From: Hysterangium stoloniferum
Lineage: Eukaryota; Basidiomycota; Agaricomycetes; Hysterangiales; Hysterangiaceae
Direction of reading: 5' to 3'
DNA length: 64,000 nt
Assembly: GCA_015178975.1 (NCBI GenBank)
Contig: WHVD01000099.1
Span: 248,001-312,000 of the forward strand
Part shown: one piece after another, positions 45,793-56,934 of the stretch
Numbering within the stretch: position 1 is the stretch's first letter
How the letters are laid out: each line of letters opens with the position of its first letter
Notes under the pieces: model-generated
Seen by the model: only the letters and a program-made list of their open reading frames with translations
Told to the model about the DNA's origin: nothing
Databases searched by the model: none
Made by a program: the position numbers and the translations under genes

Positions 45793-48700
45793 CTCCCCCT
45801 GGCTCGACGCACTCTCGCAGAGTCGCAGCGCAATACATTGCTGAGTGAACGTTGATTTGGGCAACGGTTTTGTAAACATGTCGGCGAGGTTGTCAGATGA
45901 TGCGATGCGACGGACTTCGATGTCCCCCTCCTCGACCCGTTCCCGTATGTAGTGATACCGTATATCAATATGCTTAACACGTGCATTGTGTTTCGTATTC
46001 TTGGTTAAAAGAACTGCGCCTGAATTATCGTTGTAGAGGATTGCTGGCTTCGGCTGTGGAAAACTGACTTCGTCCATTGCAGCGTACATCCACAAGATCT
46101 GCTTCATGGCTCGGGTGAGTGCCATATATTCCGACTCTGTTGTTGATAGAGTGACTGTCGGCTGGTACTTTGATCCCCAAGCAGTAGGTCCCCCCGCCTG
46201 GATAAAAACGTGCCCAGAACAAGATCGGCGTGTATCAGTGTCCCCTGCAAAATCAGTGTCGACGTACCCGACTGGCCTGATATCCTGGAGTGAACCCCCG
46301 TATGTGATGCCGTAGTCGAGCGTCCCTTTGATGTATCGTAAGACGTGGGTCAATGCGTTCCAGTGAGCCTTCCCGGGGTTTGAAGCGAACTTGCTCAGTG
46401 TGGATATGGCATATGAGAGGTCTGGACGTGTTGCGATTTGTGTGTACATAATCGATCCTAGTAACTCTCGATATGGCTTATCAGCCATGAAGATGCAGTC
46501 TACAGTCGTCTGAGGTCCCTGCTCCCTGTTCAGTATAATGCCTGGGGGTAGTGGTGTGCTGCGAGGGTTTGACTCTGTCATTCCAAAACGCTCAAGAATG
46601 CGTTCAAGGTATGCGCGTTGTGATAGCCTGATCGTGCCAAGTTCCCTGTCTCGGTCGATTCGGATTCCAAGAACTAAGTTTGCATCCCCCATATCCTTGG
46701 TCTCGTAGGTCCAGCCTAGTTCTTCCTTGGCTCGATTTGCCTCTTATTCAGATGACGAGATTCCGGTTGTGTCGTCAGTATATGTGGATGTTATCGTGGT
46801 GCTGCCGTTTGCATGGCGGGAGCATACTGATGGGTCGGCTTTTGACCGGTAATATCCCAACTCCCCCATTTCTCTGTCCAACGTCCCCCACCAGTTATTG
46901 GCACCATCCATGGTGCCATATAATGTCCTTTCCAGTCGCCCAACCTTCCCTGCCTCCTTCGCGCCATCAGGGAGTTCGATGTACGTAGTGGCTTGTGGAA
47001 CTGAGTTGAGGTACGCCGCAACATAGTCAATTTGCCATGACTCCATATTTTTGGCAGCTGCGATGGCCAAATTCATCCGCAATGACTCGTACCGGACGAC
47101 AGAGGCGTATGTCTCGAAAAAATCGACGCCGGGAATTTGTGTAAATCCTTTAGCTACGAGTCTTGCCTTGCGGGCAATAAGTTCGCCGTTACCGTTGTAT
47201 TTGTGTGCAAAGGTCCAACGTGTTTTTACCAGTCTAACATTTGGAGGACAATCCACAATTGTCCACACCCCGTGTTTCCTCATGACCGCTAATTCTTTGT
47301 GGATAGGGCCTGCCCATATGTCGGGATGCGTCATCACCTCGCTATATGTATTGGGTAGCCACATATTTGTTGGGTCTGGCACTGTCATGGCGTCAGTATG
47401 GAACGCACTATGTACTCTGTTATCAGCCCATGCCTCCCCCGCCAGTTGGGCTTGCTGTATATCCATTTCTGAGTTGAGAGAGTCCTTGAGTGCCTGTGTT
47501 GGGACAGATACGCGTGTGGAGCGACGTGGTACAGATTCCATGCCGGTCGGTTCAGTGACGAGTGGGGATGAGATATTGGTCGGGGCGATTGAAGGAGCAT
47601 GATCTTGTATTGGTGCCGTACCTCTGCTCGGTTCGTCTGGAGTCTTGTTAACCGGTGTGGCAGGTGTAACGTGGTCAAGATTCTGCATTTCCTCCTCGCC
47701 CGATATCTCAGTTAGTGTCTTGCAACTGCGACCTTCCTCGAATATGACATCTCGTGAGCGAAAGATACGACGTGTTTCTAGATCGTAAATTCTGTAAGCG
47801 TCACGTCCGAAATATCCGATATGCACTCCTTTGATGGATCGTGGGTCCAGTTTGCTGAGCCCTCCTCCTGTTTCGACGGGAATCTTGGTGTAAGCCACAC
47901 AGCCGAGGGGACGCAGGTGAGAAATATCAGGTTTCTTCCCATGCCACAACTCAAAAGGAGTTAGATTGGGGTTTCTGGTAGTAGGGATAAAATCCATTAC
48001 GTATACGATCGCCGCTGCAATTTCGCACCACAGCGCAGTGGGTAACTTATTCTCGTACAGGCAAACGCGCACTCACTCGATAATGGTGCGATGACACCGC
48101 TCAACAACGCCGTTGGAGGAAGATGAGTATGCAGTAGTGGTCTCATGTATGATGCCTTGTTCGTTAAGATATGTGGTCCACAAGGAGTTGGTGAATTCTG
48201 TGCCTTCATCAGTACGTATCATGTGCACCTTCATCCCTGTCTGACATTCAGTGAGTGCTGTATAGTGCTTCAACGCGGCTAGGGTTCCTTTGGCTTCCTT
48301 ATTGGACAAGAAGAAAACTTCCGGGTGACCGCTGTACCCGTCGACACAGGGCATCATATAACTTCTCCCACCGATGGACTGGACTCGGGATGGTCCCCAC
48401 AAGTCAACATAGGTCCATTCCCTGATTGCTGTTTCACGCTCATCATTAACGTAGAATGGGCGGCGCGTGTGCTTCCCCATTATACATCTTTCACATGCCC
48501 CCGGTTGAGGCGTCATGGTGGTTACCTGCATACCACGGACGACGTCATGCTTGGCCATTTGTTGTACAGTATCATATCCAGCATGACCAAGGCGTTGATG
48601 CCAGGTATCTATGTCAGTTGGTCGGTCGTGGGATTTGGCGGCGAAAGCATGTGTAGTTGTCCTGACTACGGTTGTCGGGTGCTTTGCCAGGTCTGGGGAT

Positions 48701-50067
48701 AATTGCACGTTATTTGGGAGGGGACCAGCTGGTGGAAAGATGTCGATTTTGTACATTGTCCCTTCTCCCCTCCCATACATAAATGGGTGACCATCTGAGT
48801 TGATAAAGGTAACGCCGCCGCCCCCGAAAATCGCGTAACATCCGCTGTTATCGAGTTTTCCGATGGACACGAGATTGTGAGACAGGGTCGGGCAATGAAG
48901 TGCCTCCCGAAATATAAGATTGATAACGCGTCCATCATACACACAGTGCTTGCTAACTGTCCCCTTTCCACAGATTGAAAAGGTGCTACCATTGTTAGCC
49001 ATAGTCCCGTTCTTCCCATTATAATTCTTGTAAGTTTGAAAATCGTTTATATCAATAAAGAAATGATCACTCGCTGCAGAGTCAGCATAGGTGACGATAG
49101 TGCCGATAGTAGATACCGTTGGATCTACCTGCGTCATAAGAGCACAGAATTCTCCAGATCCAGGTGTGAAGGGAGTAGAGGGCGCGACCGCCACGTTAAC
49201 TGTCGATTTGGTAGGTATGACGTCGGTTGATGGTTTTTGCTGCTGCGCGGCTTGACTTCCACCGGTACCGGTCCCCTTCTTTCTCCACCAATCAGGAAAC
49301 TGACCTTCCATCCCTCCTCCGATTTTGAAACACTTCTCGATTGTGTGTCCTACTCGTTTACAGTTGGGGTTGGAGCAGACATCACTAGACCGATTGGATT
49401 TAGTGGTCGTGAGAGCTTGTGAGGTTTGAGGTGTGGGTTTCCTGTTTCGTGTGATTGTTTTATCATATAAGGTGAGGTTTGATATTACTTCTTTGGAGGT
49501 CTTCAGTGAAAAAAGGGTTCCAATTACTAGATCCCACTCCTTAGGCATCGACGCAATGACAATTGTGCGGAAGGTAGAGTCGTTCATCTTTCCCCCTTGC
49601 GCGTTGACTTTTGCCCATCCTTCGCGCAGTCGTGAGAAATGAGATACGATGTCCGCGCCATCAGTATGTTTGATTGCGCGCAAATCGTTATCGGCATTAA
49701 GCAATCCTATATCGGATGTTGCGCTGTGGATTGCTTTCAGGGCAGACCAAGCCTCACTTGCATTATCTGACGGTTGAATGCCATTGCCGATAGGATTTTT
49801 GACATTTAGGTCAATCATTGCCTTTGCATATGCGTCACGCTGTTCCCATTCCTCGGGTGAAGGATTATGTGATCCCCAGTAAGTTGTTGGTACAGGTGTA
49901 GTATTGGGAGCTAGTTCGGAAGGTTTCTTTATGGTCCCATCCATATACCCTCGGACGCCTCGTGCACCCGCTGCAGACCAGATAGTGTCATGCCACGCGA
50001 ACCAATTGTGTCCATCGAGGCGATCCTCAGGTTGCAACATGAATAGTGCTGGTTGGTTCGACGCCAT
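45787..50067 (-). pseudogene. Copia-1 Gag-Pol polyprotein with two stops
   Basis: One frame of about 1427 codons from the ATG at 50067, broken by a TGA at about 48070-48072 and a TAA at about 46744. Gag has a CX4CX4HX4C knuckle (CSNPNCKRVGHTIEKC), unusual in its first spacing. Protease TYADSAASDHFF. Integrase WHQRLGHAG, CERCIMGKH, then VDLWGP, IRTDEGTEF and GVVERCHRT. RT LVKTRWTFAHKYNGNGELIA, FFETYASVVRYESLR and active site YTDD. RNase H YVDTDFAGDTDTRRSCSGHV and STTESEYMAL. Both stops also occur in the right-arm copy, so they predate the duplication. Confidence 0.93.
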
Positions 50068-50176
50068 ATTCGTTTTAGTCAGGTGGGTCGGGGTCGGGTT
50101 CAGTTGGTCAGGGTCAGGTTCAGTTGGTCAATGTCGGGTCAGTTGGTTTGATCAGTTAATTGTGATTAACAGCTTT

Positions 50177-50193
50177 GGACGGGGCCCATAACC
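50177..50193 (-). other. Copia-1 primer-binding site, half-tRNA type
   Basis: The minus strand reads GGTTATGGGCCCCGTCC immediately after the 5' LTR. From memory, Drosophila copia has GGTTATGGGCCC at this place and pairs with the 3' side of the anticodon region of a cleaved initiator tRNA-Met half, not with a CCA end. The match suggests the same priming here. Confidence 0.65.
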
Positions 50194-50528
50194 TGTAAGA
50201 AATACGCTCAGTCGACACAGATAGTGATTCGACTGATATTTACTACCTGTAAGAAATACACTATGTTACATTAAGATAAGAGTCTGAAAATGAAATATAG
50301 TTGTGGTAACGTACCTCAGTCGACACAGATAGTGATTCGACTGAGGTTTGGGTATTGAAAACATTCGAGGCTAAATAGTAAAATATCTAAATTATATAAA
50401 TGATGGTAGTAAGTTGTGGTATATTAGACAGGAGATAATGTGGCTTGGTATAACCGTATACGGGGTGGTATATCCGAGTACGGTGTGAGGTAGCCGTTGG
50501 TCAGAGTGCCAGAGCGTAATATTCAACA
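50194..50528 (-). repeat. 5' LTR of Copia-1
   Basis: 335 bp, the same length as the 3' LTR and differing at three transition sites, two of them CpG to TpG/CpA here. Followed by CACTT. Confidence 0.96.
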
Positions 50529-50533
50529 CACTT

Positions 50534-52279
50534 GCCAACTCCATAATGTCCTATTATTAATTATATACCATTATAACAAAAAATATATTATTCCCTTCAG
50601 TGCGAAAAGGTAATCGAGTAAACTACACTCGAGCCTATGAATGAAAATGTAAGCCTGGTGGCTTACGACATACTGATTACGTTATCACAGACGCGCATAG
50701 TAGTTTTTTCATATCGTTTTACTTACCGTCATCATCGTGTATCGTACTCGCCGTTCTCGAGGAATACAGTTTGGTCCTATCAATGTCTGGACCGATGCCA
50801 ATGTAAGGCTGCATTAGACAGCAGCCTTTCACTTTTTTTTTGATATCGACTTTGCCTTTTCCGACAACGCAAACACGTCACCTTCGACTCGTTCGCATCC
50901 ACTCATTTTTCATCCGACATATTCGACTCTCCCAATCGGAAATTATCGTACTGCTCTCACCCTCACTGAACATAAAATTCGAGTCATCACATCTGCGAAC
51001 CATTATCTTCAACGTCGTTGTCTCGTTCAACACCCGCCGTTGAAACTTGGCCCAGAATCGTACCTTCAATTTCATGTTACACTTGCATTGCATTCATCAC
51101 CGTCATTGTGACTTTGCCCATGCTGCTGTTCACCTTGTTCGATGCCTTCAATTTATCACACTTACAAGCCGCGGTCGCCGTCTTATTTAACGCCTACTGT
51201 TGAAACTTGTCCCAGAATCGTAGCTCCAACTCCGCGTTGCACTTCCACCTTCGCCGTCGTTGTCTCATCGCCATTTTGACACCGCCTCGCAATCGTAACT
51301 TCAACATCGTGCCGCACTCGCAGTCGCACCTGCACTCGCACCTGCACTTGCACTCGCATCCGCACTCGTTTTCAGTATCGCACTCGTAACTGCCGGTCAT
51401 ACAACGTTATCGTCGAACCAATTGAACCGACCCATGCTTGGCCCACACCCGTGCTGTTTTGCACGTCCGTCACGATTGTCACCGTTACCATCACTACCGT
51501 CGCCGCCGTTCAGCGTTGACCACAAGTCGTAACTCCAGTACACATATTATTCCATTGTCGAAATTTACCCTATCCTACACATTGCTGTACCATTCATCAT
51601 CGTCTCATTCACAACACTTGGATATTGACTCGTTCCGGGGAACCCACTCATTCAGTTCCTTTCCGTCAATTAGATCTCAGTGTAGTTTGAGTTTGACTCT
51701 GGCCTCTACCATTCTATTCCAGCATCACAATAGAAGCCGCAGCAATTTCCTGGATCTTTACAATCTTCATTTTCACCGTCGTATCGATTTCGTCTACCGT
51801 AGTGTTTGTCAATCCGCAACTCATCCGCTGTTAGGGATCAACATGTCTGCCGACTTGGTTGTTGGGGATACTGTCCATTTTGATCGGGGAGGGGTGTAAG
51901 CCTGGATCCGCCCTGCACTCCGGACCATTCGTTTGGTTTCGCAAATCCGCTATTTCTCACTCTTTGCGAACCATGCCTTATCCAGGTTTTCAGGTTCCGA
52001 ATAGAGAGGAGTGTAAGTCTGGACGAATATCAACAGTCTTGTTTTGGGTTTTCTTATCTGTTTATTTTCGGGACCCTTTCACAACCGTACCCCCTCACAG
52101 CACTGCATTGTCCGTTATCAGTGTCCATCATCGTCCATCATTTCCCCATATTGCACAGTTCACCGTCTCATTTTGCATTTTACAATAACTTAAGAGATGA
52201 CAATATATTGACATAGCACATTTACTCGGGCAAATCCCATGAATACACTTTCCCATTATCTTGACCAAAGTACAAATAT
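50534..52279. other. host-like intergenic DNA, no clear gene
   Basis: This stretch is less repetitive and richer in CpG and CGTCGTC-like runs than the flanks, suggesting host origin. It has a diverged tandem repeat of about 165 bp (51013-51120 versus 51176-51290, sharing GTTGAAACTTGxCCCAGAATC). A CACTCGCACCTGCACTCGCA run is near 51320-51370. Open frames are low complexity. No product is recognised. Confidence 0.45.
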
Positions 52280-52599
52280 TCACTGATGATATTCGGTCAA
52301 TCTGCCGATTGCATATTTTATGCCTTGTTTGACACTACTGTCAATGAAACGCTCTGGCCTCCAGACATCGGCGTCATCACCCCAAACTGACTTAAGCCTT
52401 GATAAATTCAGGAGGGGAGAACATAAAGTATTAGAATGCGAACCTGTTGTAAGTGAGAATGGATATAATGATTTTTTGTCCTGCGGGAATTGAGACATTC
52501 CCCCTTCTTCGTCGTTGTAGCCGTAGACAGGGGAATAACGTCGTCCCGTTTTGATTTACGCTCGATCGCTGGAACGATGGAGTGAAACCGCAGGGTTTC
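52280..52599 (-). pseudogene. cytochrome P450 fragment
   Basis: Exon from about 52599 (after a GGACAG acceptor) starts ETLRFHSIVPAIERKS, with the helix-K ExxR motif as ETLR, then DDVIPLSTATT. A one-base frame change follows, then VSIPAGQKIIISILTYN. A 46-bp intron (52443-52398) separates LKSVWGDDADVWRPERFID, the PERF meander. The heme-binding Cys loop and all N-terminal parts are missing. This order is typical of fungal microsomal P450s. It is a decayed fragment; its specific family cannot be assigned. Confidence 0.75.
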
Positions 52600-52779
52600 C
52601 TGTCCAAAATTTATCTTTTAGATAGTGAAGTATGCGAGGGGCACACACCTTTATCAAGAGAGGAGATATTTCATGGAGTCAAGGTCGGCGACTGACAGCT
52701 CGTCATCTCCGCGCCGTGTGGCTTGCGTACGAGTCGCTTTGATCTCATCCCTAACTAATGTTTGATATTCGTGGTTCAA

Positions 52780-53330
52780 CATAAACAAACCATGAGACCA
52801 ATAAAATATAGAGCAGTGATGATGGACATAAACCCACCATTGGCAGCTGACACTTTAGTGTTCGCAGTGTCCGAAATTGCCACTGTGCCTTCACCGTTTC
52901 GCCCATAAGGGTAGTAAGGTCGTTCATTGAGTGGAAGCTGGTTGCAAAGATAACTACGTCTGCGTGGTAATTTTTAGTAGTGGTCCGCACGCCACCTGGA
53001 ACGAATTCAACAATCGGGTCCTTCGTCAAATTGACATTTGGAGATCCGAGCGACTTGAGATACTTCCCGTCTATGTCCCAGATCCTGTGCTGCAACACGA
53101 TTATTTAACCATTGTCACTGTGTTATTCCTCCCCTCATACCTTGCGTGCAATGTCCCAATCAGGTGTCAACAGATCGTGAAACTTTTCTGGGCCAGTTTC
53201 ATATATAAATTTCATACACTCTGCCTCGGGTGCCTTCCTGGCCTTCGCCCCAGATTCGGTAAGATGGAAGAGTTTCCATCCTTGCTCAAACACACTAACG
53301 TGTATGTGCGTGTCAACAGTGTGAAACCTG
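52780..53330 (-). pseudogene. Baeyer-Villiger/FAD monooxygenase-like fragment
   Basis: The upstream exon (to 53141) reads LFHLTESGAKARKAPEAECM and FHDLLTPDWDIARK. A 51-bp intron (53140-53090, GTATGAG...TTGCAG) is in phase 0. The next exon reads HRIWDIDGKYLKSLGSPNVN, LTKDPIVEFVPGGVRT and ADVVIFATSFHSMND. The last is the FAD-proximal ATG motif seen as ATS. Then, out of frame, ANGGFMSIITALYF follows. This matches the C-terminal half of fungal Baeyer-Villiger-type flavin monooxygenases. The N-terminal Rossmann motif is absent. It sits 0.2 kb upstream of the P450 fragment on the same strand. Confidence 0.7.
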
Positions 53331-53671
53331 GAATATAGTGTAAAAGTTAAAAATTAGAATATGCGCTGAGGAAGGATGAGGATTTGTACTTACCTTGAAG
53401 ATGTGCCCCAGTTGGTATTTTACATATAATATTGAAAACATTGTTTTGTCAAGCATCGAGTTGCACTGATGGTCTCTCGTAATTATATCGTAAATATTGT
53501 ATAATATATATATATTCTTTTTTACATTTCGGCCAGGCGCGACAAAGTGTGGGAAAGTGATACCTAATCGGGAACACACGCGGGGTATCCCGGGGGAGCT
53601 GAGCGCCTGGAGTATCCTGAGAGAGGTGGTGAACACGGAGGCAAAAAAATGGCTTAAAATTGGCGAACTAA
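53331..53671. other. AT-rich stretch with short TA run, no gene
   Basis: Contains an ATATATAT run near 53505-53515 and an open minus-strand frame without recognisable motifs. It separates the monooxygenase remnant from a truncated LTR E. Confidence 0.4.
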
Positions 53672-54114
53672 GTTAGTATCACAGTAGACCCTGTAGGTTA
53701 GTGTATATAAAGCATATATTAGCCAAATAGTGTTTTATTCTATATCTAATCTTTTGACCTGTTTATAAATATTTTTGCTGGTGGATAAATAGTATAAAAT
53801 ATATATAAACTAGCTAGAATCGAAGTCGAATCTAGTTTCGGAATCAGTGAATTGTTATTCATATTTTAGTAGTGTTTTTACAGAAAAAGAACAAGCTTGC
53901 ACAAGCAGCTCTCAAAACCTTCTTTGCGAAGTAGGGTGCATATACTCAAGTAAACTCTTGACTTCAGGGGTTCTAAGTCTATTTAGGCTGCCACTGATTA
54001 ATATCAAATACTTAAATTATTTTACCTTGAAGTGAATTGAGTATTTGCACATTTTGATAGAGCATTGGACTTCTTTTTCGGAAAATAGTATTAAAATAAG
54101 GCTAATACATCACA
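53672..54114. repeat. truncated LTR E, inverted
   Basis: Its outer end (TGTGATGTATTAGCC on the minus strand) is at 54114 and faces the E copy at 55429 head to head. The other end is cut near 53672. It is followed by CCATT (54115-54119), the complement of AATGG. Confidence 0.85.
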
Positions 54115-54762
54115 CCATTTCTGACATTTTTTCACACATTGAGTTCATTTCTTTTTCCAAGTGGTTATCCAATTGATTCTTCGATCTTTTTGACCTTCTT
54201 GAAAAGTTTGACAATCTCGACATGACATTGCGACGGATATTCTTCCTTTGCCCAAGTTTGCGAATTCCAGGACTACCATTTTCGACCTCATCATCTGATT
54301 CTTCAATTACATTTTGACTTTTGTTTTGACTCTGATGTGGTTTTCCAGGTGGCCTATTTATGGTCCAATAACAAGCCCAATGCAATCAATTAGAGTGATT
54401 GCAATTTGACGATGTATTCATTTTCTTGTACACAAAATCTGTATTAAAAACATCATGCAACTGAAAAACAAATTATCAAAATCGAAAAAAATTCAATAAA
54501 TCAAAAAACTTACGAATTTTCCAATTTTGGTTCAAATTCCCATTGCATCCTGATTCCTTTGCGATTTGCCTTATCGAACAGTTCTTCACAATCCACTAAA
54601 TGCTTTTTGGGAATTTCTTTCAAATTAAATAACTAATTAACTAATTTTAAGAAATCCCAGAAATTGACTTACTGTACCAACCACATCAACTACTACATCT
54701 CTATCTTCGAAACCCAAGAATTCTGATTCTGATTTGAAATCATCACCTTCTATGTCAGACAT
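54115..54762 (-). pseudogene. antisense accessory gene of Gypsy family D, 5' part
   Basis: Opposite strand to the element, just inside its LTR. Exon 1 (54762-54678) begins MSDIEGDDFKSESEFLGFED. A 61-bp GT-AG intron (54677-54617) follows. Exon 2 (54616-54514) reads EIPKKHLVDCEELFDKANRK and GIRMQWEFEPKLEN. After a second intron comes an exon with NCNHSN, WACYWTINRPPGK, an acidic stretch and a basic coiled coil (KRSKNQLDNHLEKEMNSMCE) up to 54115, where LTR E interrupts it. The reading frame resumes at 62498. A TTTAAAAA box lies about 40 bp upstream of the ATG. No family recognised; layout resembles the Gypsy-2 antisense gene. Confidence 0.65.
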
Positions 54763-54841
54763 TGATTGATTGAAAATGAAAATAGACGATGAAAACTTTT
54801 TAAACTCTGACCTTGTGGGATCAGTCACAAAGGGAGGATAC

Positions 54842-55274
54842 TGTCACAACCATCACAAGTCACAACATTGTCACAAATATTCAAAGGTAATATTCGACAA
54901 CTCTTCAACTCGATAAACCCAAACATTATTTGACAACATCAAATCTCTTTCAACATGTCTCATTTCAATGTCACGAATGATTTCATTATTAGATCATAAT
55001 ATAGTCATAACAATGCAAAGAAAAGCATAAAAGGGCCACAAAAGAAGTGAGGGAAGTCGGGGGGGGAAGTCAGTCGAAATATCTGTAAATTAGTCATATT
55101 AATAATCTAACTTGTCGTAACTTCTTTGACAATACTTCCATGAGTTCTCACGACTGGTAATAGCCTCTTACTTCATTGACAGGGTGAATATACATATACT
55201 TCATCGAACAAGGCATTCAAGTTCCATCAATAGAATATTATTTGATTTTATTGAAGAATAATTGATTCATGACA
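54842..55274 (+). repeat. 3' LTR of Gypsy family D
   Basis: 433 bp with ends TGTCACAACC and TTCATGACA, preceded by the polypurine tract AAAGGGAGGATAC (54829-54841), nearly the same as in Gypsy-2. Its 3' part matches the solo LTR at 6674-7018. The pol end of D is on the other strand at 62799-63151, so this piece appears inverted relative to it. Confidence 0.85.
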
Positions 55275-55428
55275 CCAACTGGAAGTCTGGGCTGGGAAAT
55301 TACTTAGGATATGTGGAGAAGACAGCTGTCAAAGGGCAGAGTAATACCAGAATGGGATTTACAGTAAGTTGAAGGATACTTGAGGGATGAGGGTTGAGTT
55401 CTGGTGGATTCTGGATCTTGATACTAGT

Positions 55429-56934
55429 TGTGATGTATTAGCCTTATTTTAATACTATCTTCTGAAAAAGGAGTCCAGTGCTCTATCAAAATGTAAAAAT
55501 ACTCAATTCACTGCAAGGTAAAATAATTTAAATATTTGATATTAATCAGTGGCAGCCTGAATAGACTTAGAACCCCTGAAGTCAAGAGTTTACTTGAATA
55601 TATACACCCTACTTTGCAAAGAAGGTTTTGAGAGCTGCTTTTGCAAGCTGTTCTTTTTCTATGAAAACAACTACTAAAATATTAATAACAATTCAGTTCA
55701 ACTTCAATTCTAGCTAGTTTATATATATTTTATACTATTTATCAAACAGTAAAAATATTTATAAACAGGTCAAAAGATTAGATATAGAATAAAACACTTA
55801 TTTGGCTAATATATGCTTTATTTATACTAATCTTGTTGCAACTGAACAATCCTGCCGGACTCCGGGCACTAACCCGTATGCCCCCACGTGCTACAAGCAC
55901 CAATTGTCTGTTTATAGGATTTCCCACCTGGACTCCATATGTCAAGACTCATTACGTTCGACCTCATTACGACACATGTCAGTCACCGGACTTCTCCTGG
56001 ACTCTGTCTCTGTCTATGTCCGTCTTTGTCCTACGCATCAGTCACTGGTCCCCGCTTAGAATCCCATCACCGCTCTAATCGAGCCCCATTCCCGTTTTAG
56101 TCAAATGACCTGCCACGATTTAGGACTCAGCTCCTGCTCCATTTCCCGTTATGGGTTATGCTTTGTCACGATTCGGACTCCACTCCATTCCGTCCCGTTC
56201 CTAACACCAAACTTGGTGTTTACATTTCCTGTTTTATGTTTTGTTAGTTTCATTTCGTCATGACTGATTTGGTATGTTATTCACTCCACGGTCTATATAA
56301 ACTGGCAGATGTTGTACATACAATCCAGTCAGAAAATTAGCTTAGATTCCCCCCAGTAATCTAATATATTTTCCGCTCTAAAACCCTACTCTTCTCAGAC
56401 CGCTCGCACTAGTCGGAGCCCACAGGCTCCGGCACATCTATCTCTCTCGACTATCTCGACTCACAACTCATGACCTCTGATCTACGACATATGATCCATG
56501 AACCCTGCCCGGACTCCCTGGGATCCCCGTCTGTCTGTTCGAAATTGGACAACACGATCTAGCGAGGGCACAGCCTATAAGCTGAAGCCACGTCCTACCG
56601 GATATCCCATGGGTTTCTCATGAGACCCGCCCTGTGTGTGTATCCTAACAAATCTACCAGATCTACTGTGATACTAACTTATCAGGATCTTAATGTAGTC
56701 TCAAATATTCTGCAAGAATATTCTCAGTATTTATTTATGCCAAAAACCGGGTAGAAATTAGAAATGTATTCCTAATCTCAATATAACCTAAAATATTTAT
56801 TACTTTAATTGATAACCAACAACTCAACTAGAGGTGGATAAGTAATAAAGGATAGCCAGCTACTCAACTAAGAGGTGGCAAAGGGGAACAGAACTCTTGT
56901 CAGAAGCTCAACTAGAGGTGACAAGAGTATAAGA
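55429..56934. repeat. truncated LTR E holding a solo LTR-C
   Basis: Starts TGTGATGTATTAGCC and runs through the E sequence to its tandem AACTAGAGGTGAC units, where it is cut at the inner edge of the right duplication arm (56935). A solo LTR-C (55834-56650) lies inside. Confidence 0.88.
55834..56650 (+). mobile_element. solo LTR-C number 4
   Basis: 817 bp with ends TGTTGCAACT and TATCCTAACA, flanked by a perfect AATCT duplication (55829-55833 and 56651-56655). TATATAA and the AGTCAGAAAAT start motif are present near 56300-56335. Confidence 0.95.

Larger units (their letters stand above)
43800..48926. repeat. left arm of large inverted duplication
   Basis: Nearly identical in reverse complement to 56935-62062. 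It contains part of LTR E, a 1053-bp unrecognised segment (44405-45457) and 3469 bp of Copia including its 3' LTR. The last two components have exactly the same lengths in both arms. The inner break lies inside the Copia gag-protease region. Confidence 0.9.
45458..50528 (-). mobile_element. complete Ty1/Copia retrotransposon (Copia-1)
   Basis: 5071 bp with two 335-bp LTRs and a perfect duplication CACTT (45453-45457 and 50529-50533). The LTRs differ at three positions, all transitions, indicating a young insertion. The order on the minus strand is LTR, half-tRNA-like primer site, Gag, protease, integrase, RT, RNase H, LTR, diagnostic for Copia because integrase precedes RT. Two nonsense codons break the polyprotein. 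Confidence 0.97.

Noticed and set aside
47051..47602. 183-residue plus-strand frame in Copia-1
   Set aside because: Antisense shadow of the RT region; duplicated in the right arm only because the DNA is.
51438..51899. 153-residue plus-strand frame as a host gene
   Set aside because: His/Ser/Arg-rich low complexity, no domain, no intron signals supporting a longer product. Left as unassigned host-like DNA.
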